Below the pieces are notes generated by a model. It worked only from the letters and a program-made list of their open reading frames with translations. It made no database searches and was not told where the DNA came from. A stretch of DNA of 64,000 bases, taken from assembly GCA_036365455.1 (NCBI GenBank), contig JAWQUS010000023.1:3658001-3722000 (forward strand). The letters are read 5' to 3'. This DNA comes from Macrosoma leucophasiata (taxonomy: Eukaryota > Arthropoda > Insecta > Lepidoptera > Hedylidae). Of this stretch, positions 22,025 through 32,600 are shown one piece after another. Position numbers and translations under genes: made by a program. Every line of letters begins with the position of its first letter. Within the stretch, counting starts at the first letter, position 1.

Positions 22025-22095
22025 CAAAAATATTCGGGGCAGTATTCAAACCTGCGACTCCTGGATTACTAGCCCAGCCGCTTTACTACTAAACG
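22025..22095 (-). mobile_element. tRNA-like SINE head
   Basis: Minus-strand box A-like TAGTAGTAAAGCGG and box B CAGGTTTGAATACTG, spaced as in a tRNA; acceptor pairing is lost. Confidence 0.45.
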
Positions 22096-22205
22096 GAAAA
22101 AACGCTTACACTCACAGTCCCACAGTAGCCTTAGTAGCGTAGCGACCCTTCGAATCAAACGGTCATCTCTCACCGCTGGAACTAACCGGGTCGTCAAAAA
22201 ATAAT
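22096..22205 (-). mobile_element. tRNA-derived SINE (GACGACCCGGTTAG family), internally deleted
   Basis: Head 'gacgacccggttagttcc' through GACCGTTTGATTCGAAGGG, then a jump to the GCTTACACTCACAG 3' end, missing the middle seen at 42085-42290. Confidence 0.6.
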
Positions 22206-22844
22206 CTGATGAAGAGTCTGATACCGTATTCCGATGAGATAATAATGTGGTAAGTACAGACTTGTGATTACTGACAGATAATTGAAAATCTAGAAGAGGT
22301 AAATTCACACAACGAGTTGCAAATTATCATAAAGTTGTTTTGTTACAAACTTGCCATCGATATGAACTAGTCATACTAGAGTTACGGTTGTACTTACATG
22401 ACAAAAAAAACACCGATCATTAATCGAATGCTTAGCCCATTTATGTTTTTCTATGGCAAGTCAACTCAGCATGTCAAATCCAATGAAGGATGGACCTGCA
22501 TTCAAATTAACTTAGAAGATGAGTCATGAATAGTTTCTATTAATTTATCTTTACTCATAACATCGGTACTAAAATAGCACAATTAACAAGTACTTTAGTT
22601 TTAACAATTCTGCTCCAAATCTTGAATTTTTATGTTTAGCCCAAAATTCCATGATTAGAGTAAAGTATTCCAAAGTCTACATCTCTTACATATTTGTTTC
22701 TTTAGATCGCAACTCAAACTGTTTCAATTTAAAGAGATCTTAAGAGTAATTGGCAAAGAATTATCAAAAGCTGATTCTGGGGAATTATATTAAATTATAA
22801 GCTCCCCTATAACTCAGCAAAAAAGGGAAGAACTTCTTCTTATA
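22206..22844. other. Unassigned AT-rich sequence
   Basis: Nothing recognised. Confidence 0.4.
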
Positions 22845-23410
22845 GTGCCTCTCCAACAACTAGTAAAGCCTAGCCGTCAGTTCAGAAAATTTCAGTCTGT
22901 CCTTCGCGAGAGGGAACAGCTCAGCGGCACTGTTGATGCCGGTCCACTCGCAAATATTACGCAGCCACCACTTTCCTCCACCAGGACCACCAGGACCACA
23001 GGACCTCCACCACTTTTACCACCGGTGGTAGAATTCCAATGTAGGAGCTCGAGGGCGTAGACACCACCGCATTACTTAATGTATCTGCCGCTAAATGGTG
23101 GTGTTCATCACTATCATGTTCTGGTTAGATGGTAATGTATGGCCCCTGAAGTCTCAGGGGTGGCAACGCATCTGCATTTTGACTTTTGGTCTTTATGTGG
23201 GAGTGGGAGTCTATAGGCTGCAGTCATAACTTAACATCAATGTGAACTGCATGCTTGTCTGCCACCTTCATTACATAAAAAAAACTTGCAGCACATCATT
23301 CTAACTTGGTGTCTGTCATGTCGCATTACACCCAAATAACTTTTCTCTGTTTCATGTTTTCCATGATTTTGTGTTCCTGACCAGATCGACGGAGAACTTA
23401 TTTATTGGTT
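22845..23410 (-). pseudogene. LINE C-terminal fragment interrupted by family A insertion
   Basis: 22845-22975 and 23290-23410 match the two ends of the segment at 8553-8820 (shared GATGCCGGTCCACTCGC, GTCTGTCATGTCGCATTA). The family A copy at 23021-23284 sits between them, so it inserted after the LINE scrap. Confidence 0.55.
23021..23284 (+). mobile_element. Family A repeat, inserted in a LINE scrap
   Basis: From CCGGTGGTAGAATTCC to CTTCATTACATAAAAAAAAC, with an internal deletion around the GTGCCGGAAATT block. Confidence 0.8.
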
Positions 23411-23499
23411 ACTCTACGTATCCAGCTTTGAATTCAATTCGTTTCCTCAAGGAATCGCGTATTAATAGTCTCTTTCACCTAGGTACCATGATACCCGAA

Positions 23500-23785
23500 T
23501 GCTGCCAATAAATCTCAATACTCTAGCAATGCCGGGGTCGTGGGTTTGATTCCCGTGTCGGGGACTGTCAGAGATAACGATGTAAAGTCTTTTATCTCTG
23601 GTTCTATTGAGATTTTTCAATTTTCTGGAAGTACCTCGGAGACTGGTAATGTGCCTTGTGATGCCAATAGGGTCGCCACTTACAACATAGGACAAAACGT
23701 AACTTGCGAATCGTTGGAGTTCGCATGTATACTTGAATGCATGCATTAACCTCTGCCTACCTCTTCAGGGATTACAGGTGTGAAG
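23500..23785 (+). mobile_element. tRNA-headed SINE, full body
   Basis: Degenerate tRNA head with box B GTGGGTTTGATTCCC at about 23539, then the body blocks TTTTATCTCTGG and GAGATTTTTC, and the 3' block GCATGCATTAACCTCTGCC..TTCAGGGATTACAGG. Related copies at 25165 (+), 26041 (-), 45460 (+) and 59185 (+). Confidence 0.7.
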
Positions 23786-24005
23786 TTATGTAGCATAACT
23801 GAAATCCAGTACTATGTCTGTCTGTGGTTAATTTGTGCTCAGTGTAGGTGTGAAACCACACGCAACAGTGTCATGTTCGACCCAATTCCTAATGCTGATT
23901 GTATTAAGATTTGCTAATTAAGTATCGCATGTCTTTTTGCTTGGTTCATTGTATCATTGTCTACATTGGAATGTTAATAACACTTTACATTTAACAATAT
24001 CGATT

Positions 24006-24102
24006 TTTACTAGTGGTCCAGTGACGGAGTACGCGGCCGTAGGCACCACGGTGTTACTTAATTTACTTGCCGCTTAATCTTAGTAGTTCAGTACTACCAG
24101 CG
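24006..24102 (+). mobile_element. Family A repeat, 3'-truncated
   Basis: ACTAGTGGTCCAGTGACGG through CCGCTTAATCTTAGTAG; stops at about 24100. Confidence 0.65.
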
Positions 24103-25164
24103 GCTCCGCTATTCCCTAAGTGATACGATCATAGCAGGGCTTGCCAAGAATCTGGCAGATGCCAGTATACCACATCCGACAAAAACGGCCAACATACAAC
24201 ATACGGACACTGCGGACTGACGAGAAGATCACATAATTAAGAATTGAGCAATTGATGATGGGATATTACAGGCTTGTCTAAGTCTGAAGATAGTAAGGGG
24301 ACTCGGTAACCCTCAAACCCTACGTGCTCTATTTTCGGGATGGCGAACAACTGTCCCAGAGTGGTGTCGGAAGCGATAGTTCCAAGTGCCTATACCATCG
24401 AGCGTCGTCACAGAATTATGGTTAATTGCGTTGAAAATATATACAGTGCCACCATCGTGTAGAAATGTAGGCACGAACAAATTCATTCACCCCAGCCAAC
24501 CCCTTTAGCGAAATAAAGGCATGAAGTGAAGTTAAATCAAATTAAATGGCACGTGTAATAAATAACATATTATCAACAAACAAAGCGTCATCTTCACACA
24601 TAAATCAAAGTAATTAATTAAGTCTTTTGTTTGTAATGAGCATACAATAAAAAGACCAATGTCCTTCAGTTTGTTTACTTAAAGTACGGCTGCTTTCGAG
24701 TGCAACGGCTCCTGTCTCATAATTGATAAAAAAGTTATTTCTGACCTACAACCCCAGTTAAGATGGAATGGTCGGTCTTTGTCTTATCACAAGGGAATGA
24801 AAGAGAGCTACCTATAGAATATGTCAACAGAATATGACAGATAGCTCAAACTTCTCAATTTTCGATTTGAAGAAAGGTAAACACTAACTGCAAGCTCTAT
24901 GTCGTCCTGAAATTCTAAGTTTCGACAGTCAACATACAGTTCACATTAATGGTAAATAATAGTGTAGCCTACATGTACTTAAATGTACTAAAATACTAGA
25001 TATGACACTCCACTTGGTAGCACGGTTCCAGTTTTCAGAAGTCAATTTACCACTCTCTTCCATAGTTACACGACGGTTGACGTGGAAACTCCCACACAAA
25101 TGAATATAATATGTGTTATGTGTATTATTATTATTAAGAAGACAATGGTGAGAAAAGAGCAAGA
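24103..25164. other. Unassigned, possible retroelement remains
   Basis: 24103-24540 has mixed composition and ends in 'gcgaaataaaggcatgaag', which could be a retroelement 3' end. No frame supports a gene. Confidence 0.3.
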
Positions 25165-25395
25165 GATAATGGTGTCAAGTCCTATTGGTATTTTCCATTT
25201 TCTGTAAATTTCCCAGTACCTCGAAGCCTGGTAATATGCCCGGAGATGTGAACAGGCTCGCCACCTCGACCAAACCACCCACTACCACATACCACTACAT
25301 GGGCCAAAACGTAACCGGCGAATCGTGTTTGCATGTATGCTTGAATGCATGCATTTACCTCTGCCTACCCTTTCGGGGATTACAGGCATGAAGTT
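25165..25395 (+). mobile_element. tRNA-headed SINE, 5'-truncated
   Basis: Lacks the tRNA head; keeps CCCAGTACCTCG, ACAGGCTCGCCACC, TGGGCCAAAACGTAACC and the GCATGCATTTACCTCTGCC..TTTCGGGGATTACAGG end. Confidence 0.7.
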
Positions 25396-25419
25396 ACGTT
25401 TTTATCTACATTAAACGAG

Positions 25420-25600
25420 GGATTTCAATGTAGATGCGTTGCCACTTCTGAAGCCCAAGCTGTCTGCACTGGTAAATGCAGTGCCTCATTCTAACTGGAA
25501 CAATATAGCGCTGAACACTACTTTTTAGTGGCAAGTAGATTAGGCAAAGCGAAGTTGTCTACGACCATGAGCTCCGTCACTGGAGCTCTACTGGCAGTAA
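25420..25600 (-). mobile_element. Family A repeat, A-tail end missing
   Basis: Middle and 5' half through GAGCTCCGTCACTGGAGCTC; diverged second-subfamily type. Confidence 0.65.
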
Positions 25601-26040
25601 ACTGCCACTGAAGTTCTGCCATCCATTGATTATAAAACCAAATACATTTATAAATATTACTGATCCTTTTACTCATGACCATTGCGAATCCAACTAAACT
25701 TATTATGATGATAATAAATCATTTGAGTAGCTTAACAGGCATACAAAGCATATTTGAAATATGAAAATGAATTTTAACATAAGCTTGTACCAATGATAAA
25801 TAGTTCATAATTCATCTTCAAGCAGGCAGATTAGAGGCCAATAAATCTTTGAGCCAAACTAAGCCTGTGAAAGGAGCCGAAACGATAAATAATCTTCGAA
25901 ATGTTAGAAGTTACCTATATAATAATATCTGATTTTGCATGCATTTGCAATACTGTGGAGGAACTGGTGGAAATGTCCAATCCACTCTGTTCCAGATACG
26001 TTTTATGGTCATCTTCCCAACTTTTCAAGGCATTAATATA
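25601..26040. other. Unassigned AT-rich sequence
   Basis: Nothing recognised. Confidence 0.4.
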
Positions 26041-26335
26041 ACGTAACTTCACGCTTGTGATCCCCGTAGGGATAGGCAGAGGTAAATGCATGCATTCAAA
26101 CAAACATGCAAACACCCACGATTTCCCGGTTACTTTTTGGCCCATGTAACAGGTGGCGAGCCTGTTGACATCTCCGGAACATTACCAAACGCCGATGTAC
26201 TGGGAAACTGCCAGAAAATGGAAAAATCTCAATAGAACCACAGATAAAGGATGACACCGTTATCTCTGATAGTCCTCGACCCGGAAATCGAACCACGGAC
26301 CCCAGAGTAGTAGTAGTGGCCTGCCACCACTAGCC
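26041..26335 (-). mobile_element. tRNA-headed SINE, near full length
   Basis: Minus strand: head with GGCTAGTGGTGGCAGG (box A region) and GTGGTTCGATTTCCGGG (box B), the body as at 23500, and the GCATGCATTTACCTCTGCC..ACGGGGATCAC end. The best copy for defining the family in this window. Confidence 0.75.
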
Positions 26336-26354
26336 TACTGAGGCAGTTACAATG

Positions 26355-26490
26355 ATGCTTCAAACACACAGACCCGAAACAAATATCTGTAGGCCATACA
26401 AATATTTGTACCGATGCGGGGATCAAACCGACCCTTCAAATCAAACGGTCATCTCACACCGCTGGACTAACCGGTTCTTCAATAATTTAA
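26355..26490 (-). mobile_element. tRNA-derived SINE (GACGACCCGGTTAG family), 3'-truncated
   Basis: Head and middle, including AAATATTTGTATGGCCTACAG, match 42085-42290; the GCTTACACTCACAG end is missing. It ends about 20 bp before the first visible phosphatase exon. Confidence 0.65.
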
Positions 26491-26512
26491 AAACATTTTA
26501 TTTTGTCCACAG

Positions 26513-26667
26513 TTGCAGCAGTATGCATCCTCCTCGAAGTGGGGGCTCTACCGAGCAGGCAGAGCGGCTTCCGGTGCAACGACCCCGACCTGTCCTACCC
26601 TCACATCGGTGAAACCATATCTCTCTCTCTCATCGCTGCCATCACCATCATCGTGCCTTATGTCATT
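26513..26667 (+). CDS. Phosphatase exon: TM1 end, extracellular loop start, TM2
   Basis: Acceptor CCACAG at 26507-26512, donor GTGAGT at 26668. The exon enters in phase 1 (two bases complete a split codon) and leaves in phase 0. It encodes VAAVCILLEVGALP, then RQSGFRCNDPDLSYPHIGET, where the GF.C.D...YP pattern is a family hallmark, then a hydrophobic TM2. Confidence 0.9.
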
Positions 26668-29600
26668 GTGAGTACCTTCATCATCATAATTTCAGCCAAA
26701 TATCCACTGCTGGATAAAAGCCTCCTCCCCAAAAATGTAATATTGCTTCATATGGGGAATAATGAAGCACGCATGGCCCAGCGGCTGGTGTAGATCGGAA
26801 GCGATCTACTCGGTTAAGCGATACGGGCGCGATCGGGTGAGTGATGGGTGACCGCTAGTGGCAAATTAAAATGCGCGTTTCCGTGCTTCGGAGAGCACGC
26901 TAAGCCGTTGGTCCCGGTCGCTATCGTTAAACCTTGTCGGAGGCCTTATAGGCGGTTTGAAAACATCCGACAATGGGTTGGCCACTAACCCTTATCTCCT
27001 ATCCCTTGTATTGAATAGACTCAAAAACTACGGAACCGATTTTAAAAATTCTTTCACTATTCGAAAGCTACGTTATCCATGGGTACATTGGCTATATTTT
27101 ATTTTGGAAAAATTGGGTACCGTAAGATATTTGGGTTTTTTGGACACAAGGTGTAAAAAATCTACCAGAAAAGTTACCTAATATTGCGTACGGTGAAAGA
27201 TATCGAGGTAGGCTTTAGGCTATATCTAGAAACATTACGCTAAGACGAATAGGAGAGGTAGGTCACGTTTCACCCGCGCGAAGCCTGGGCGTGCCGCTAG
27301 TACGTAATAAATTAACATGCAGTTCACATACCTAGATGTAGAGTGAATTTTCCAGCCTAAAGATAAGACAATACAGTCCACAATGCAGATGGCGTCAGTT
27401 CCTATCTCTGAGGCCATAGTAGTTTTGTCTCTCTTATAGTAGTTACGGTTCCATACATTATCATATTATTATAACCGAAACAAAGGAAAACAAAAGAATA
27501 CTGACGTCTAGATTCAATTTCCCAATCCAGCTTATATTTACGTAATAAATCAACATGCAGTTCACATACCTAGATGTTGAGTGAATCTTGCAGCCTAAAG
27601 ATCAGACGACACAATGCAGTCCACAATGCAGATGGCGTCAGTTCCTACCTCTGAGGCCATAGTAGTTTTGTCTCTCTTATAGTAGTTACGGTGCCATACA
27701 TTATCATCTAACCGAAACAAAGGAAAACAAAAGAATACTGACGTCTGGATAAAATTTCCCAATCCAGCTTATATTTACGTAATAAATCAACATGCAGTTC
27801 ACATACCTAGATGTTGAGTGAATCTTGCAGCCTAAAGATCAGACGACACAATGCAGTCCACAATGCAGATGGCGTCAGTTCCTACCTCTGAGGCCATAGT
27901 AGTTTTGTCCCTCTTATAGTAGTTACGGTGCCATACATTATCATCTAACCGAAACAAAGGAAAACAAAAGAATACTGACGTCTGGATAAAATTGCCCAAT
28001 CCAGCTTATATTTACGTAATAAATCAACATGCAGTTCACATACCTAGATGTTGAGTGAATCTTGCAGCCTAAAGATCAGACGACACAATGCAGTCCACAA
28101 TGCAGATGGCGTCAGTTCCTACCTCTGAGGCCATAGTAGTTTTGTCTCTCTTATAGTAGTTACGGTGCCATACATTATCATCTAACCGAAACAAAGGAAA
28201 ACAAAAGAATACTGACGTCTGGATTCAATTTCCCAATCCATCTTATTTAACGTAATAAATCAACATGCAGTTCACATTAAAGATCAGACGACACAATGCA
28301 GTCCACAATGCAGATAGCGTCAGTTCCTACCTCTGAGGCAATAGTAGTTTTGTCTCTCATAAAGTAGTTACGGTGCCATACATTATCATCCAACCGAAAC
28401 AAAGGAAAACAAAGGAAAGAAAATTACATTTCTCATGTATGTAATAATAATAATAATAAGGCTCTCGCTGGGAAGTTGGATCAAGGGCTTGGTGCAGACG
28501 GCGGTACTCCTCGACACGGCACGTATTGTGAGGAGGTTTCTCTCTCTGAGCCCCTAACCACCGACAGCTTGGACCCTGCTCCCGCTACCGGTGACAACCG
28601 TTTATATTTTTTTAAATATATGTTTTGTTTTCATTTTTTTGATGTATATGTAAAAAAATATAAAATGTGAATTATAATAAATGAATGTCATAATAATAAT
28701 AATACTCTTTATTGCACACAATAGAGAACAATACAGAAAAAACAATTAGGACATAAAGTACAACAGGCGGAGTTATCGCTAACAGCGATTTCTTCCAGGC
28801 AACCTTACATGCAAAGAAACCAATTCAGGAAGTAGTAGGGGTGTGCAACATAGTGATAAATTAAAAGTATCTTATTATAATTAAACAGTAAGTGACCTGA
28901 TAATAGAGCAAGGATAAAACAAACATACAAACATAAAAAATAAAAAACAGTTTTCAAAGAAAGAGCCGAGAACACGGTAGCAAAGAAGGAGTTAAAGAGA
29001 CAGATAGTATTGTCTGACTTTAGACTTAAACGACACCAATGTATGTATTGTTATTTATTCGTCCATCTGATGATTAATCAAGGTTTTTAACTTATCACAC
29101 GTAATGTTGAAGATTACGCATAATTTTGGTTTGTTTTTGTTACAAGGCTCCTTGAATGTAGTCTAGTATGGGTCTAGTAATTCATACTATGAACTTAATT
29201 CTTATTGTATTGTATTTGTGAACATAAAAAATATGTATTGTTTTGTTGCTAATGATATTTTTATTGTACCATTATATTGTTAGAAAGGCTTAATGGCATA
29301 GAGTCGATGACTTGTGTTTTTTTTATGTCATGAAATGGCAAACAAGCATACAGTTGACATTGATGGTAAGTCATACAGACTTCATGAAATCAGATATTTC
29401 AATGTAAATTCGTTGCCATTCCTGAGCCCTAAGGTGTTATGCCTCTGTGCCGGAAATACAGGGTCGTACATTACCACCTGACCGAAACACGGTAGTGCTA
29501 AAAACTATGATTTAGCGACAAGGAGATTAGGTAATGCTGTAGTCCCTACGCCTGCGAGCATCGTCACTGGAGCTCTACTATGTATTATGTTTGTGTCAAC

Positions 29601-32600
29601 TGCATGATTGTTTGTCTTGTTCCGATGGCAATTATTTCAATACTTTATTTACATGGTTCCTCTTTTTTCATTATTTCATCTCTTATATTTATATTGGACA
29701 CTGTAGACAACCATTTACATACAAATGAGCAAGAAAACCATTGAAGAAGTAAATTTGTTCGTTAATTTCATGTAGTCATCACACATTCAGAGCCAATTGT
29801 TGATATGAATAAGTAATATAAATATAATGTGGTATTAGCATTTGAATCCATGTCAAATTATTGTTTGAACGTCGCTTGTGTCTTAAATACAGACAGATAT
29901 ATTTCACGTATTGCTAATGAGTCAGTAAACGAAATGAATCATTAGCTTGAATAATAGGTACTCGACTGAGAACTAAAATGTAATATTTTTACGTTGAGAA
30001 AGTAACAAACAAGTATTTACTGGTGGTAGAGCTCCAGTGACGGAGCTCGCGGGCGTAGGCACCACCGCATTACCTTATATACTTGGCTCTAAATGGTAAT
30101 GTTCAGCACTATCGTGTTCCGGTCAGGTGGTAATGCACGGCCCTGTAATTTCCGGCACAGGGGCATAACACCTTAGGCCTCAGGAGTGGTAACGCATCTG
30201 CATTTTGACCTTGTTCTTTGTGTGGATATCTATAGGCTGCAGTCATCACTTAACATCAATGTGAACTGCATGCTTGATTGCCACTTCTACAAGAAAAATA
30301 ATTTAAAGAGAGTCCTTTCAGTAAAAGGACAACGAATATAATATATATTACAAACACAACTAAAAATGTTTTGCAAATAAATGTAATAATAGATATCTTC
30401 ACATCAAGTTTCTAACCCGATATTTATAAAATCATCTTTGTCTATAACTACCTTTTCAATTTTACTTTCCTTCAGATAAGAAGATCTAATAAGAAGTACA
30501 AAAATATATCCAGATTAGATTCGAAAGTTAGATAGTTCGAATTTACCAAAGATAGCAAAAGGTGAAAACATTTTGTGTTGTTATAGGAAAGAAATTAAGC
30601 CAGTTTTAGCAAAACATATGCTCTGGCTATGTCTATATAAAATAAGGAGCGTAAACTTAGGATGCCTTTTAAGAATACTTCGCGCGTGGAGGAATGGTGG
30701 CGAGATTTGGCGAAATTAGTTTGCCTACATGGAAAACGGTTCATAGTTGAAATTTATAGAATTACTTGCTGACATGGCAAACTTCGTATTGCCTCAGAAT
30801 GAAATAATGTGTCAAAGGTTTGATATATACGGACTATTTATAAGGGAAAATGAAATTGTGTTTTTTACTATTCCCCTTCGATTCCTTCATATTTTCTTGC
30901 CTTCTAAACCTTCCCTGGACTTCCAAAAATAATTCAAAACCAAAATTAGCCAAATGGGTCCAGCCGTTCTCGAGTTTTAGCGAGACTAACGAACAGCAAT
31001 TGATTAATATATATATATATATAGATAACGAGTTAAACAATAAATATCATTTATAATTAATCATACACATTATTTATATTGCTAATTCAATAAGCACGGA
31101 CGGTATGTCAGGATCGGGATATCTGGCGCTCCATACTCTCTGACTACCCCGTAAGGGACTTGGAGATACACACATACATACATACATAATTCAATAAACA
31201 TTTTTGCATGTCAAAAAGTGGCTAATAAGCGTACAGTTTACATTGATAGTAGATGACTGCAGCCTTTAAACATCTCATCTCTTCGACCACTCTTCAACAC
31301 CATACATTACCATCTAACCGTAACATGATAGTGATGAACACTAGAATTTAGCGTTATATAGATCAGGTAATGCGCTGGTGCCTACGCTTCATCTCCACTT
31401 GACCACCAGTAAAAATTCTAAGCAACCCAAACAATTCAGTATATACTCGTATTAACAATATTCAAACCATTTCAGATATGGGCAGTAGAAATGATCTTGC
31501 ACAGAGACGACGAGTACACTCTAAAGAAGAATAAACTGTACGTCAGCGCTGGTACAGCAGCCTTAATTTACCGAGACTACATCTATGGTGCGGTGGTCAA
31601 CTTGACCATCATGGAGGTGATCAAATGTGTGGTCGGGTCTCCCAGGCCGACCTTCTTTGATCTCTGTGAACCAGACAGAGCTAGGACTTGCAACAGGTAC
31701 AATTTATTTGATAAGATTCTAAAGAGAATATGACCTCTTTGAGACAGAATTCCGTTAATGTAAAATTGAAGTGGCTCAGAACAATACCAACATAACAGAT
31801 TTATGTAATTGAAACCGCCATGCAATGAAAAATTAAAATATTAATTTGACGTTATTCCTGTCGGGGTGATATTGTTCTAAGCTACAAGATGCAGTCTACT
31901 TTCTTTATATGTAGAGAGTTTCACGAGACCTGTGGGACTTCTTGTGCCACCATAGCAGCTGATGGCAGCTCTTAAGTGGGTACAAAATATTTGGAAAGCA
32001 AGGAGGTTTTAGACACACACTCCAGATAAATCACCAAAAATTCAAGAATAATCTAAGATTCATCATGCCTGAATTAAAAGAACTAGAGTGAAGGAAAGGG
32101 GTTCTTCTAGGGTTTAGGGATATGATGCTAAATAGTCGTATTAAGCACAACCGTGTGTCGGATAAGAGGATTGAGATTTCAGTTTTTATGTTGAAGCCCA
32201 TGGGCGATGTTCACTTATCACTAACGTGACTTACGTTCTTATCGTAATTTTCATGACTTAAAAAGTAGTAACGCAATGGCAAAATGGATCTAGTTTTTGC
32301 GCAGAAAGACAGATGCCTGCAGGCTGCAGTATTCATGTACTTACTTGTCTTCAAGCATTATTGTGAACCATATGTTATGATGATTTATTAATGAAAATTG
32401 TAGCTTAAAAATAATTGTATATTCACGGAATGCCTTGGAATATTCTTTCATGCGAAAGCTCAAGGATATTTAAAATATAAAATGTTCTTTTCTAAGTTGG
32501 CAATTGCCATGCAATAACAATTCCATCTATTCTTGATAGCATCATATCGTGGGAGCGAACATTTGTAGTTTCTACATTATTGAGAACCCTGATATCGGTG

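Noticed and set aside
27303..28410. A CRISPR-like array
   Set aside because: Units are 237-bp head-to-tail repeats without unique spacers, in a eukaryotic intron.
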